Source of the DNA: an uncultured Pedobacter sp.
Lineage (GTDB): Bacteria; Bacteroidota; Bacteroidia; Sphingobacteriales; Sphingobacteriaceae
Reading direction: 5' to 3'
Assembly: GCF_946480185.1 (NCBI RefSeq)
Contig: NZ_CAMLIG010000026.1
Span: forward strand, 1-57,998
Length of the DNA stretch: 57,998 nt
This document shows positions 36,171 to 45,296 of the stretch, one piece after another. A program made the translations under genes and the position numbers. How positions within the stretch are numbered: position 1 is the first letter of the stretch; every line of letters starts with the position of its first letter. The notes below the pieces were generated by a model that was given only the letters and a program-made list of their open reading frames with translations, had not been told where the DNA came from and searched no databases.

Positions 36171-37160
36171 TTAATATGCCCATTTAAGGTATAGTGAGCC
36201 CCATGTAAAGCCTCCGCCAAAAGCGGCTAATATTAAATTATCTCCTTTTTTCAATTTACTTTCCCACTCCCATAAGCAGAGCGGAATAGTGCCATTTGTG
36301 GTATTTCCGTATTTTTGGATGTTGATCATCACCTTCTCAGCACCTACACCCATCCGATTTGCAGTGGCATCAATAATCCTTTTGTTGGCTTGGTGAGGAA
36401 CTAACCAAGCGATGTCTTCTGCAGTAAGATTATTTTTCTCCATAATCTCGGCAGCAACATCGGCCATGTTGGTTACGGCAAATTTAAATACAGCTTGCCC
36501 TTCTTGGTAAACAGCATGTTGGTTTGCATCTACGGTTTCGTGGGTTGCAGGGTTTAAAGAACCCCCCGCTTTTATATTCAAGTATGATTTTCCTGAACCA
36601 TCACTTTTTAATACGGAATCAATGATTCCGTTACCTTCATCATTTGGCTCAAGCAAAGCGGCACCGCAACCGTCGCCAAAAATAATACAGGTTACCCTAT
36701 CTTGGTAATTAATAATAGATGACATTTTATCGCCACCTACAACCAATACTTTTTTATGTTTTCCAGATTCTATAAACTGGGCGCCAGTACTTAAACCAAA
36801 TAAAAATCCGGAACAAGCGGCCTGTAAATCGTATCCCCAGGCATTTTTAGCTCCAATTTTGTCTGCTAAAATATTTGCAGTAGCCGGGAAAGGCATGTCT
36901 GGGGTTGAAGTACAAAAGATAATTAAATCAATTTCTTCTGCGCAAATTCCTCTTTTTTTAAGCAATCCTTCTACAGCTGGCACAGCCATATCTGAAGTAG
37001 CTAAGCCTTCGCCTTTTAAAATTCTTCTTTCTTTTATTCCAGTGCGGGTAGTTATCCACTCGTCATTGGTATCTACCATCGTTTCTAACTCATGGTTAGT
37101 TAAAACATAATCTGGTACATATCCATTTACAGCGGTAATTGCAGCATGAATTTTGCTCAT
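36171..37160 (-). CDS. fabH: 3-oxoacyl-[acyl-carrier-protein] synthase III
   Basis: The enzyme starts fatty-acid synthesis by condensing acyl-CoA with malonyl-ACP. I chose the ATG at 37160 ([17 protein letters not shown]), which gives 329 residues. The longer frame to 37220 would overlap plsX and add a non-homologous leader. Active-site blocks are AACSGFLFG (Cys), VPHQANKRI (His) and YGNTTNG (Asn). With this start the gene follows plsX by 13 bases, and the pair is transcribed together. Confidence 0.95.
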   Translation of the reverse strand: MSKIHAAITAVNGYVPDYVLTNHELETMVDTNDEWITTRTGIKERRILKGEGLATSDMAVPAVEGLLKKRGICAEEIDLIIFCTSTPDMPFPATANILADKIGAKNAWGYDLQAACSGFLFGLSTGAQFIESGKHKKVLVVGGDKMSSIINYQDRVTCIIFGDGCGAALLEPNDEGNGIIDSVLKSDGSGKSYLNIKAGGSLNPATHETVDANQHAVYQEGQAVFKFAVTNMADVAAEIMEKNNLTAEDIAWLVPHQANKRIIDATANRMGVGAEKVMINIQKYGNTTNGTIPLCLWEWESKLKKGDNLILAAFGGGFTWGSLYLKWAY

Positions 37161-37173
37161 ATTTTGATTTTGT

Positions 37174-38115
37174 TTAAGAATTGAAAGCCGTTTTAAACTT
37201 TTCAATAATTTGACTTTCAACCATGTCTTTAGACAGTAGTATCATATTTTTTATGGCCTCTGGGCTAGATATACCATGTCCGATAACAACAGGAGCATTT
37301 ACACCCAAAATGGGACTTCCGCCGTATTGTTCGTAATTAAAACGGTCAAAAAATTCGTCTTTTAAGCCTTTTTTAAGCGTTAAAACGTAAAAAGATTCTG
37401 CTAATTTTAACACTACATTTCCTGTGAACCCATCGCAAATCATAACGTCAGATTTTGCGTTAAATAAATCCCTGCCTTCAATATTGCCGGCAAAGTTTAT
37501 TACTGAGGATTCTTTTAATAAAGGATACGTAGCCTGGGTAAGCATATTTCCTTTCCCTTCTTCTTCACCTAAATTCATTAAACCAACCTTTGGATCGGCG
37601 ATATGGTAAACGTGTTTTGCATACAAGCTACCCATGATGGCAAATTGCACTAAATGCTCTGGTTTGCAATCTGCATTGGCGCCGGCATCCAACAACATTC
37701 CAAATCCACCTTTTTCTTTTGGGATAACGGTTGAAATTGCAGGTCTTAATACGCCATCAATAGCTTTAACGCTAAACATTGCACCAACTAGCATTGCCCC
37801 TGTATTTCCTGCAGACGAAAAAGCGTCTATTTTGCCCTCTTTTAGATATTGAAAACCTACCGAAATGCTTGAATTTGCTTTTTGGACAATAGCTTTGGTG
37901 GGGTGTTCTCCCATACCAATTACTTCTGTAGTATGCACATACTCAAAAAAATCCGGATTAAAATTGTGCGCTTTAAGAAGAGGAGTAATTTGGTCTTTAT
38001 CTCCAAATAATACGAGGTGTTGGTCTTTTGATAGGTTTTGATGTGCTGCAATTGCTCCTAATACGGTTGCTTTTGGCGCATAATCACCGCCCATTATATC
38101 TAAACCAATTTTCAT
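37174..38115 (-). CDS. plsX: Phosphate acyltransferase
   Basis: The 313-residue enzyme makes acyl-phosphate from acyl-ACP for phospholipid synthesis. It shows the family opening [20 protein letters not shown]. Typical segments [27 protein letters not shown] and [12 protein letters not shown] follow. It is placed between rpmF and fabH as in many bacteria. A terminator-like hairpin lies between rpmF and this gene, so a separate promoter is possible. Confidence 0.95.
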   Translation of the reverse strand: MKIGLDIMGGDYAPKATVLGAIAAHQNLSKDQHLVLFGDKDQITPLLKAHNFNPDFFEYVHTTEVIGMGEHPTKAIVQKANSSISVGFQYLKEGKIDAFSSAGNTGAMLVGAMFSVKAIDGVLRPAISTVIPKEKGGFGMLLDAGANADCKPEHLVQFAIMGSLYAKHVYHIADPKVGLMNLGEEEGKGNMLTQATYPLLKESSVINFAGNIEGRDLFNAKSDVMICDGFTGNVVLKLAESFYVLTLKKGLKDEFFDRFNYEQYGGSPILGVNAPVVIGHGISSPEAIKNMILLSKDMVESQIIEKFKTAFNS

Positions 38116-38176
38116 TGAGATAAGTTACTTTTAATAAAGGTGTTCCCTAACCAATTAGTTCATTGGGTTGAGTGTT

Positions 38177-38231
38177 AAAAAAAATCCTTGTGTAAGGTAA
38201 GGAATAAATTTTCACCAACACAAGGATTTTT
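38177..38231 (-). terminator. Terminator-like hairpin between rpmF and plsX
   Basis: A perfect 14-bp stem (38180-38193 with 38218-38231) closes a 24-base loop. On the minus strand it is followed by a run of eight T (38184-38177). It lies just after rpmF in a conserved gene series. Confidence 0.75.
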
Positions 38232-38243
38232 GTTTGCATAATA

Positions 38244-38435
38244 CTATGCTATAGAGGTGTTTTCTATTAACAGTTTGCCTCTTAAATAAAGGTTTCCATC
38301 AATATTGTAAGCTCTGTGTGGTAAGTGAACCGCACCAGTTTCTTTATCTAACCATAATGAAGGGGCTGTTGCTTTATAATGAGTCCTTCTTTTATCTCTT
38401 CTTGATTTGGAGATTTTTCGTTTTGGATGTGCCAT
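38244..38435 (-). CDS. rpmF: 50S ribosomal protein L32, cysteine-free form
   Basis: The 63-residue protein opens with [22 protein letters not shown], which is diagnostic for L32. The usual zinc ribbon with two cysteine pairs is missing: there is no cysteine at all, and the segment is replaced by [19 protein letters not shown]. The cysteine-free form is probably normal for this lineage. It follows yceD by 12 bases, the common arrangement. Confidence 0.93.
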   Translation of the reverse strand: MAHPKRKISKSRRDKRRTHYKATAPSLWLDKETGAVHLPHRAYNIDGNLYLRGKLLIENTSIA

Positions 38436-38447
38436 TTTTTCCTATTT

Positions 38448-38987
38448 TTAATTTTTCCTAATGTTCTTTAAAATATCCCACCGAGGGTCTTGCTGTTCGC
38501 TGTTTCCCTTTTCTATAGAAAGCTCATCAATTTTTTTGAGCATTTCTAAATCGCAGGATAATGTATTCCCCGGATCTTCACAAATACTAATGTAAGGAGC
38601 CGCTAAATTGATCATTTCATATATAAAAGATGAAACATCAACTTCACTTTCATTCTTTGTGATAATGATAACTTCTTCACTATCTGCCAAATCATCTGAT
38701 TCGGTAAACTTTGCAATCAGCCTGTCCTCTGTTTCTATTTCTTGAGGAAAAGCTGATAAACATTTATCACAGCTTAACTGTACGGTGCCCTTGATATGAA
38801 AGTTAAGAACCATCAAGGTTTCTCTTTTTTCTAGAAGCAAGCTTACGCTAAGCAAGCCATCTTTTACCAAAGAATATTCAAACTCGTCAAAAAAAAGTTT
38901 GTCAACCTCAAAGTCAAATTGATGTTGGCCAATCTTTAATCCCGTAAAGGGTATTGAGTATTGTTTTAACGCTTTCAATTTCGACAA
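38448..38987 (-). CDS. YceD family (DUF177) protein
   Basis: The 179-residue protein belongs to the family encoded next to rpmF in most bacteria and linked to 23S rRNA accumulation. The conserved core LSCDKCLSAFPQEIETE is present, with a second cysteine region (ISICEDPGNTLSCDL). The frame opens with a TTG at 38987, and a TTG at 38978 is the alternative. A TAAATTTG element on this strand (39004-38997) ends about ten bases before the start, so the 5' leader would be very short. Confidence 0.88.
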   Translation of the reverse strand: MSKLKALKQYSIPFTGLKIGQHQFDFEVDKLFFDEFEYSLVKDGLLSVSLLLEKRETLMVLNFHIKGTVQLSCDKCLSAFPQEIETEDRLIAKFTESDDLADSEEVIIITKNESEVDVSSFIYEMINLAAPYISICEDPGNTLSCDLEMLKKIDELSIEKGNSEQQDPRWDILKNIRKN

Positions 38988-39234
38988 TTAAGCCTGCAAA
39001 TTTAGGAAAAATTATTAAGGCTTAAAGGTTTTTTTAAAAAAACAAAAAGCACTTTTAAATCGTCTCTGTTTCACGAGGGATATACACGCAAACAGAGCTT
39101 ATTTGGGTTTAAACGTTGTTTTTTAGACTAATAGTTGTTTTTTGAAAATATTTCTTACCTAATATTTTTTATGATTAGAGAATTCGCAAATTTATTAATC
39201 AAGTTAATTTCTGCCCAAAACAATACGATAGCTA

Positions 39235-40290
39235 TTAATCTCTGTCTCTGCTGTGTTTGCTAAAAGGTAAGGTGTTTTTTACCATTTCTTCTTGCTCTCT
39301 TCTGCGTTTTACAATATGTATCGCTTGGAACAAAGCATCTCTAAACGAACTTGCCGAAGCCATGTTTTTACCGGCAATATCATAACCCGTTCCATGATCT
39401 GGTGAGGTGCGCACAACAGGTAGGCCCGCAGTGAAATTAACGCCGTGATGAAATGCTAAAGATTTGAACGGAATCAAACCTTGATCGTGATACATGGCCA
39501 ATATCGCATCAAACTGGCTAAAGGCCTGGTTTCCAAAAAAACCATCTGCAGGGAAAGCACCAAAAGCGAAAATCCCTTCCTTTTGTGCAGTTTCAATTGC
39601 TGGCAGAATAATCTCATCTTCTTCCATCCCTATTAAACCGCTATCGCCGGCGTGTGGGTTAAGTCCCAATACCGCAATTTTGGGCTTTTCTATCCAAAAA
39701 TCATATCTTAAAGAATGGTTCATTAACCGAAGTTTGGATAAAATAGCTTCCTGAGTAATATTGACTGCAATATCTTTAACAGGAATGTGCCCCGTAACTA
39801 CGCCTACTTTTAACTCATTGCTTACCAAAAACATCAACGAATCTGGCGAACCGGCCATCGCCTGGATATATTCTGTATGCCCGTGAAAGGTAAATTGATC
39901 ACTTTGGATGTTGTGTTTGTTAATTGGCGCTGTAACCAAAGCATCTATTTTGCCCGCTACTAAATCTTCCGTGGCTCGTTGTAAAGACAAAAAAGCATAT
40001 TTTCCGCCAATGTCATTAGCTTTTCCAAGTTCAATCTTCACATCTTCTTCCCAGCAGTTGATCATATTGGCTTTGCCGGCATGTGCGTTTTCTGCTTGGT
40101 TGATGACTTGGAAAATAAATTCCTGTATGCCTGCGGCTTTTCTGTGGAAGGACGCAACTTTGGTATGTCCGTAAACAATCGGAGTGCAATATTTATAAAT
40201 TTCGGACTCGGAAAGTGTTTTAATAATTACCTCTAAACCTATTCCGTTTACATCTCCAATGGATATTCCTACTTTTAACAACTCGCTCAT
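39235..40290 (-). CDS. pdxA: 4-hydroxythreonine-4-phosphate dehydrogenase
   Basis: The 351-residue enzyme acts in pyridoxal 5'-phosphate synthesis (DXP-dependent route). Motifs are VGISIGDVNGIGLEVIIK at the N-terminus, HGHTEYIQ (metal His), AMYHDQGLIPFKSLAF and RTSPDHGTGYDIAGK. It is divergent from rsmA, a pairing common in bacteria, with a 105-base spacer holding both promoters. Behind it lies a gap of about 250 bases containing a weak hairpin (CTCTGTTT/AAACAGAG). Confidence 0.95.
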   Translation of the reverse strand: MSELLKVGISIGDVNGIGLEVIIKTLSESEIYKYCTPIVYGHTKVASFHRKAAGIQEFIFQVINQAENAHAGKANMINCWEEDVKIELGKANDIGGKYAFLSLQRATEDLVAGKIDALVTAPINKHNIQSDQFTFHGHTEYIQAMAGSPDSLMFLVSNELKVGVVTGHIPVKDIAVNITQEAILSKLRLMNHSLRYDFWIEKPKIAVLGLNPHAGDSGLIGMEEDEIILPAIETAQKEGIFAFGAFPADGFFGNQAFSQFDAILAMYHDQGLIPFKSLAFHHGVNFTAGLPVVRTSPDHGTGYDIAGKNMASASSFRDALFQAIHIVKRRREQEEMVKNTLPFSKHSRDRD

Positions 40291-40395
40291 ACAAAAATGA
40301 ATTTTATAAAATTTCCTGCAAAATAAAGATTTTGGAACGAATGTTAATTTTAAAGATTAAACTTTCCGTAATTTGTAGCTCATCTTTACAAAATA

Positions 40396-41187
40396 ATGAG
40401 TCAGGTAAAAGCCAAAAAGCATTTAGGACAGCATTTTTTAACCGATAAAAACATCGCAGAAAAAATTGTGAACAGTTTGGTGCATCACGATAAGTACCAT
40501 AAAGTTTTAGAGGTTGGGCCAGGGATGGGCGTTTTGTCTGATTTTTTATTGCAAAAAAAAGAATACGAAACTTATTTAATCGATATCGATACGGAGTCTT
40601 TTTATTTTCTCCAAAAAAAATATCCCGAACTGGGCGATAAATTATTGAACGCAGATTTTCTACATCTTAATTTTGCTTCAATTTTTCCTTCTAGTTTTGC
40701 GATAATAGGCAACTTTCCTTATAACATCAGCTCCCAGATTTTGTTTAAAATTTTGGATAACAGAAACCAAGTGCCAGAGGTAGTTGGGATGTTCCAAAAA
40801 GAAGTTGCGGAGCGCTGTACTGCCAAAGCCGGCAGCAAAGAATACGGAATTTTAAGTGTGTTTTTGCAGGCTTATTATAAATGCGAATACCTGTTTACTG
40901 TTAAAGCAGGCGTTTTTAATCCGCCACCGAAAGTACTTTCGGCAGTGATTAGGTTAAGCCGAAACGAAGTGAAAGAGCTGGGCTGTAACGAAAAATTGTT
41001 TTGGACGGTGGTAAAAGCAGGATTTAATCAGCGAAGAAAAACTTTGAGCAATGCGCTATCGGGCGTTATCCCAAAAGATAAGCAAAATGAAGATGCGGTT
41101 TGGACATTAAGGGCCGAACGTTTAACTGTAAAGGACTTTGTAGAACTAACTAATTTGATTGAGAAAAGTAATGAGAAAAAAAGCTAG
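40396..41187 (+). CDS. rsmA: 16S rRNA dimethyltransferase
   Basis: The 263-residue enzyme (also ksgA) dimethylates two adjacent adenosines near the 3' end of 16S rRNA. Motifs are KKHLGQHFLTDKNIAEKIV, EVGPGMGVLSDFL (S-adenosylmethionine binding) and GNFPYNISSQILFK (catalytic motif IV). The C-terminal FNQRRKTLSNAL is typical. The 3' end overlaps the next gene by 17 bases. Confidence 0.95.
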   Translation: MSQVKAKKHLGQHFLTDKNIAEKIVNSLVHHDKYHKVLEVGPGMGVLSDFLLQKKEYETYLIDIDTESFYFLQKKYPELGDKLLNADFLHLNFASIFPSSFAIIGNFPYNISSQILFKILDNRNQVPEVVGMFQKEVAERCTAKAGSKEYGILSVFLQAYYKCEYLFTVKAGVFNPPPKVLSAVIRLSRNEVKELGCNEKLFWTVVKAGFNQRRKTLSNALSGVIPKDKQNEDAVWTLRAERLTVKDFVELTNLIEKSNEKKS

Positions 41188-41938
41188 TTATTTTGCATTA
41201 TCGGTGGCTATATTTCTGGCAGGCTGCGGTTCATCAAATCAGAACAATACATCTGGTTCCGTAGATTCTTCATCACTTATCGCGAACAGCAATGTCTCAC
41301 AAGATATAATTTTACGAGATTCAATAGTTTTGTTAAAATATAAAAATCAAAAAGATACCATTGCTTTTCCTGTAATTAACCCTCAGTTTCCACAATTGGC
41401 AAAAGCTTTACAACCCGAAGCAATTTTAGGGCAAAAACTTTCTGAAATCAAAGAGAGCTATGAAAACTGCGGTTGTGGCTATACTTCTCTGAGCTATCAA
41501 AAGTCATTTTCCAATTCGAAAATAATTTCTTTGTGGTTCCATACTGCTTTTGTGGGGCCGTATCCTAGCGAAACTACCATTTATCAAACTTTAACTTTAA
41601 ACACTGGCAAGGCATACCATTTAACAGATCAGTTAAATGAGGCTGGTCAGCAATTTGTATTAACAAAATATAAAGATTCGGTGTTAAGAAGGTTAGAATC
41701 TGATAAGGTAAACCATACCGAGGCAGATTATTCAGCGGCGTACAATCAAATTAAAGATAATATCACCCAGCTTAGGTTTGATGCTATAAATGATAATTAT
41801 TTAGTTAAAGATAGTACCATCTTAGTAAAAACAGAGACCGTTCTGCCTCATGCAATTCTAGCTTGGGAGATTGATAGGGCGCTTAGTTTTTCTTTGGATG
41901 AATTAAAACAGTTTAAGAAAAGTAACGCAAGTTTTTAG
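41171..41938 (+). CDS. Uncharacterised lipoprotein
   Basis: I chose the ATG at 41171 over an upstream TTG at 41159, because it gives a normal lipoprotein signal (SYFALSVAIFLAGCGSS). The product has 255 residues. After a Ser/Asn-rich linker, the mature part shows a conserved-looking NCGCGYTSL segment and a long mixed alpha/beta region, but no family I recognise. It overlaps rsmA and is followed directly by the 2-hydroxyacid dehydrogenase, so it is probably co-transcribed. Confidence 0.75.
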   Translation: MRKKASYFALSVAIFLAGCGSSNQNNTSGSVDSSSLIANSNVSQDIILRDSIVLLKYKNQKDTIAFPVINPQFPQLAKALQPEAILGQKLSEIKESYENCGCGYTSLSYQKSFSNSKIISLWFHTAFVGPYPSETTIYQTLTLNTGKAYHLTDQLNEAGQQFVLTKYKDSVLRRLESDKVNHTEADYSAAYNQIKDNITQLRFDAINDNYLVKDSTILVKTETVLPHAILAWEIDRALSFSLDELKQFKKSNASF

Positions 41939-41956
41939 TTGCGTAAAAAAGTAAAA

Positions 41957-42883
41957 ATGAAAAAAATATTAATAGTTGATGATTTGCACCCAGCCTTTAA
42001 ATTAGCTGCGGAAGCAATGGGATTTGAGGTTGACGACCGCCCACTGATAAAAAAAGAAGAAGTTTTAGCGATATTAAGGGATTATACTGGCATAGCCATA
42101 CGTACCAAATTCCGTGTAGATGCCGAAGTAATTGCGGCTGCTCCAAACCTAAAGTTTGTGGCGAGAGCCGGCGCCGGAATGGACAATATTGATGTGCATA
42201 TTGCCGAAGAAAAAAGCATTCGGTTAATTAACGCACCAGAAGGGAATGCAGATGCAGTGGGCGAACATACTTTAGGGATGCTGCTTTCGCTGATGAATAA
42301 TTTCCGTAAAGCGGATATAGAAATAAGGAACGGAGTTTGGGACAGAGAAGGCAACCGCGGTTACGAATTAATGGGCAAAACTGTAGGAATTATTGGTTAC
42401 GGACACATGGGGAAAGCTTTTGCGAAACGGTTAGCTGGTTTTGGTGTAAAAGTTATAGCTTACGATAAATACAAAACTGGTTTTTCTGATGACTATGCAA
42501 AGGAAGCAAGCATGGAAGAAATTGTAAAATACATAGATGTGTTGAGTTTGCACATTCCTTTGACGAAAGAAACCAAACAATTAGTAGACGATGAATACCT
42601 ATTGCACTTTAGAAAACCGATTTTCTTTTTAAACGCTGCCCGTGGCGAAATTGTGAACACAAAAGCCGTTTTAAAAGCTATTGAAGAAGGTAAAATTTTA
42701 GGTGCAGGTTTAGATGTTTTAGAAAAAGAAAAATTCCCAGGTTTGAACGATGCCGACTTTTATAAAGAACTTATAGCAAACCAAAAAGTACTTTTAACAC
42801 CTCACGTTGGTGGCTGGACATTCGATTCGTACCGTAAAATTTCTGAGGTTTTAGCAGCTAAGCTTAAAAATTTGGAAATATAA
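41957..42883 (+). CDS. D-2-hydroxyacid dehydrogenase family protein
   Basis: The ATG at 41957 (MKKILIVDDLHP) gives 308 residues; a TTG at 41939 would add six. The NAD-binding motif is GIIGYGHMGKAFAKRL. The catalytic Arg region ARAGAGMDNIDV, the Glu region and the His region (LLTPHVGGWTFDS) are all present. The substrate is uncertain. 3-Phosphoglycerate dehydrogenase (SerA-like, without the ACT domain) and glycerate or lactate dehydrogenases are alternatives. Confidence 0.88.
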   Translation: MKKILIVDDLHPAFKLAAEAMGFEVDDRPLIKKEEVLAILRDYTGIAIRTKFRVDAEVIAAAPNLKFVARAGAGMDNIDVHIAEEKSIRLINAPEGNADAVGEHTLGMLLSLMNNFRKADIEIRNGVWDREGNRGYELMGKTVGIIGYGHMGKAFAKRLAGFGVKVIAYDKYKTGFSDDYAKEASMEEIVKYIDVLSLHIPLTKETKQLVDDEYLLHFRKPIFFLNAARGEIVNTKAVLKAIEEGKILGAGLDVLEKEKFPGLNDADFYKELIANQKVLLTPHVGGWTFDSYRKISEVLAAKLKNLEI

Positions 42884-42903
42884 AATCAAAATTTATATCT
42901 TCG
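42871..42903 (+). promoter_or_regulatory. Possible greA promoter (TTTG, 21 bp, TATCTTCG)
   Basis: TTTG at 42871-42874 and TATCTTCG at 42896-42903 resemble a -33/-7 pair with a 21-bp spacer, one base off the TAnnTTTG consensus. If used, the RNA would begin just before the first greA leader hairpin. Confidence 0.35.
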
Positions 42904-42912
42904 TACAAAAGG

Positions 42913-42960
42913 AAACAAGACTATGTATGCGAAAAGCAGATATAGTCTTGTTTGTTTTTT
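42913..42960 (+). terminator. Hairpin after the dehydrogenase, first of two before greA
   Basis: AAACAAGACTAT (42913-42924) and ATAGTCTTGTTT (42942-42953) pair perfectly, with extra TGC/GCA pairing inside the loop, and a T-run follows. It may end the upstream unit or be part of the greA leader. Confidence 0.8.
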
Positions 42961-42962
42961 AG

Positions 42963-42988
42963 AGCTTGGCCAACGCCGGGCTTTTTTT
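42963..42988 (+). terminator. Second terminator-like hairpin in front of greA
   Basis: AGCTTGGC (42963-42970) pairs with GCCGGGCT (42975-42982) with two wobbles around a CAAC loop and ends in seven T. Only 28 bases separate it from the greA start codon. Confidence 0.75.
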
Positions 42989-43016
42989 ACATAAACGATT
43001 ATTAGCACAGAAGAAG

Positions 43017-43490
43017 ATGGCAGACGTAGCATATTTCACCAAAGAAGGTTTAGAGAAACTAAAAGAAGAATTACATTATTTAAAAACCGAAGGCAGGAAA
43101 AAAATATCGGCAGCTATTGCAGAGGCAAGGGATAAAGGAGATTTATCCGAAAATGCAGAATATGATGCTGCAAAAGAAGCGCAAGGACTTCACGAAACTA
43201 AAATTGCACAGTTGGGCAATATTTTGGCTACTGCCAGATTGATAGACGAATCAAAATTAGATACTTCTAAAGTTTTGGCTTTATCCATCGTAAAAATAAA
43301 AAACGTTAAGAATGGAGCTACCATGACTTACCAATTGGTATCAGAAAACGAAGCTGATATGAAAGCTGGGAAGATTTCGGTAAAATCGCCGATAGCGAAA
43401 GGCTTATTGGGTAAATCTGTTGGCGAAATTATTGCTATAGATGTGCCAGCCGGTAAAATGGAGTTTGAAATTTTGGAAATTAGTAGATAG
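43017..43490 (+). CDS. greA: Transcription elongation factor GreA
   Basis: The ATG at 43017 gives the normal 157 residues (MADVAYFTKEGLEKLKEEL). The longer open frame reaches into the leader hairpins and is not used. The N-terminal coiled coil ends with the tip GDLSENAEYDAAKE, which carries the acidic residues that stimulate cleavage of backtracked RNA. The C-terminal FKBP-like domain follows, with SPIAKGLLGKSVGE. Two hairpins directly upstream suggest control by leader termination. Confidence 0.95.
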   Translation: MADVAYFTKEGLEKLKEELHYLKTEGRKKISAAIAEARDKGDLSENAEYDAAKEAQGLHETKIAQLGNILATARLIDESKLDTSKVLALSIVKIKNVKNGATMTYQLVSENEADMKAGKISVKSPIAKGLLGKSVGEIIAIDVPAGKMEFEILEISR

Positions 43491-43502
43491 TAAAAAGGAG
43501 TT

Positions 43503-43574
43503 CATTGGTTCATTAGGCTGGTTGAGCGTACTAATTATCGATATTTCAGGTGCTAATAAACCAATGAACCAATG
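43503..43574. repeat. Inverted repeat after greA (TTCATTGG-type words)
   Basis: CATTGGTTCATT (43503-43514) and AATGAACCAATG (43563-43574) are perfect reverse complements across a 48-base loop. Each arm is itself built from repeated short words. Confidence 0.75.
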
Positions 43575-43616
43575 CCTTAAACCGGTCTAATCAACTAACA
43601 AACTAAAACCTAACCC

Positions 43617-44009
43617 ATGGCAAGCATCTTCACTAAAATAGTAAACGGAGAAATCCCTGCACATAAAGTTGCGGAAACAGAAGAATATTTAGCTTTTTTG
43701 GATATCAATCCATTAAAAATCGGTCACGTATTGGTAATTCCTAAGCAAGAAACCGATTACATTTTTGATTTGGATGATGAAACCTACGGAGGTTTGATGA
43801 TTTTTGCAAAAGTTGTTGCCAAAGCAATTAAAAAGGCCATTCCCTGTACCAGAATTGGCGTTGCGGTTGTTGGGTTGGAGGTTCCCCATGTACACGTTCA
43901 CTTAATCCCGATAGATAACATTACCGATATGGATTTTAGCAATCCTAAATTAAAGCTATCAGAAAAAGAACTGAGCGATGTTGCGTTGAGAATATTGGGC
44001 GCTTTTTAA
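43617..44009 (+). CDS. HIT family nucleotide-binding hydrolase
   Basis: The 130-residue cytoplasmic protein has the histidine triad VPHVHVHLIP near residues 89-98 and the N-terminal IFTKIVNGEIPAHKVAE of the Hint/HinT branch. Such proteins hydrolyse purine nucleoside phosphoramidates. It follows greA after the repeat-bearing spacer, and its 3' end overlaps the convergent waaA by four bases. Confidence 0.92.
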   Translation: MASIFTKIVNGEIPAHKVAETEEYLAFLDINPLKIGHVLVIPKQETDYIFDLDDETYGGLMIFAKVVAKAIKKAIPCTRIGVAVVGLEVPHVHVHLIPIDNITDMDFSNPKLKLSEKELSDVALRILGAF

Positions 44010-45235
44010 AAAATTTCCCGCATAATTACAGCTGTGGCGCCAGTGTTCTGCGCCACATAGCTTTTTGCTTTCTGTCCAGCTTCTGTTCTACGGGTTTTAT
44101 CATTAATCAACAAATTAAAAGCTTTATCTAATTCTTGCTGATCGGCTATGGTAAATCCTCCACCAACGGCAATTAAATCTTTAGCTTCCTGAAATTTCTG
44201 GTAGTTGTTGCCAAATACAACAGGCAATCCCCAAGCGGCGGCCTCCAATGTATTGTGGATACCCACACCAAATCCACCGCCTATATAAGCGATTTCTCCA
44301 TAACTATATAAGGAAGAAAGCATCCCGATGTTATCAATAATGACGCACTTAACCGAAGGGTTCAATTGCTTAGCGCCGTTTGCAAGTAATGAATAACGTA
44401 CAGATTTCTCACCCATCAAATTTTCCAAACTTGCAATTTTAACCTCACCAATTTCATGTGGCGCAAAAATTACTTTCCAGTTGTCATCTAAATTTTTAAT
44501 GTATGCTGCAATCAGCTCTTCATCCGCAGGCCATGTACTTCCCGCAATAACAAGCATACTGTTTCCTTTAAATTCTTCTATCAGTGGAAACTCTTTTTTG
44601 TTTTTCGCTAAATCTAAAACGCTGTCAAACCTTGTATCGCCACAAACGGTATAATTACTCAACCCAATGCTATTTAACAACTTAGCCGATTCCTTGTTCT
44701 GCACAAAAAAGTGTTTTACAAAACCTAAAATCTTACGGTTAAAACCTCCATACCATTTAAAAAATATTTGATTGGGTCTAAAAATGGCGGAAGTCACATA
44801 AACGGGGATTTGTTTTTCGTTAAGCGCTTTATAAAAATGGTACCAGTATTCGTATTTATTGAAAATCGCCATTTCTGGCCGAAACAAATCGATAAATTGT
44901 TTGGCATTTTTGGCTGTATCTAAAGGCAAATACAAAATATAATCGCCCAAGGGCGAGTTTTTCCGAATCTCATAGCCTGATGGAGAGAAGAAAGTGATGA
45001 TAATTTCTTTTTCGGGATGGTTTTTTCTGATTGCTTGCAATAAAGGCTTTCCCTGTTCAAATTCTCCCAAAGAAGCAAAGTGTAGCCAAACTTTCTTTTT
45101 GGTAAGGTTGGGAGTAAATTTCTGCTTCCAATTTTTCCTGCCTGCTATCCATAGCTTCGCCTTTTTGTTGAAAAAGGAAAATAAAAAAACCAGTAAATAA
45201 TAAACTTTTATTGCAATGTTATAAAAAATAGGCAT
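44006..45235 (-). CDS. waaA: 3-deoxy-D-manno-octulosonic acid (Kdo) transferase
   Basis: The 409-residue GT30 enzyme attaches Kdo to lipid A at the inner membrane. It has an N-terminal membrane anchor (YLLVFLFSFF). The catalytic glutamate region is WLHFASLGEFEQGKPLL, and the C-terminal sugar-nucleotide site is AYIGGGFGVGIHNTLEAAAWGLPVVFG. It is divergent from ugd, with which it shares a 61-base spacer. Confidence 0.93.
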   Translation of the reverse strand: MPIFYNIAIKVYYLLVFLFSFFNKKAKLWIAGRKNWKQKFTPNLTKKKVWLHFASLGEFEQGKPLLQAIRKNHPEKEIIITFFSPSGYEIRKNSPLGDYILYLPLDTAKNAKQFIDLFRPEMAIFNKYEYWYHFYKALNEKQIPVYVTSAIFRPNQIFFKWYGGFNRKILGFVKHFFVQNKESAKLLNSIGLSNYTVCGDTRFDSVLDLAKNKKEFPLIEEFKGNSMLVIAGSTWPADEELIAAYIKNLDDNWKVIFAPHEIGEVKIASLENLMGEKSVRYSLLANGAKQLNPSVKCVIIDNIGMLSSLYSYGEIAYIGGGFGVGIHNTLEAAAWGLPVVFGNNYQKFQEAKDLIAVGGGFTIADQQELDKAFNLLINDKTRRTEAGQKAKSYVAQNTGATAVIMREIF

Positions 45236-45296
45236 TTATCTGTCGAATGATTAACTTCGTCCAATTTAAAAATTTGATAAAAATACTCAATTTAAC

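Noticed and set aside
36171..37220. Long form of FabH overlapping plsX
   Set aside because: The extra 20 residues are unlike FabH, and the ATG at 37160 gives the normal start and length.
39062..39100. Small RNA or riboswitch behind pdxA (CTCTGTTT/AAACAGAG hairpin)
   Set aside because: Only an 8-bp stem with a large loop is visible, with no promoter, T-run or known motif.
42966..43016. N-terminal extension of GreA
   Set aside because: It would run through the second hairpin and its T-run; the ATG at 43017 gives the standard 157 residues.
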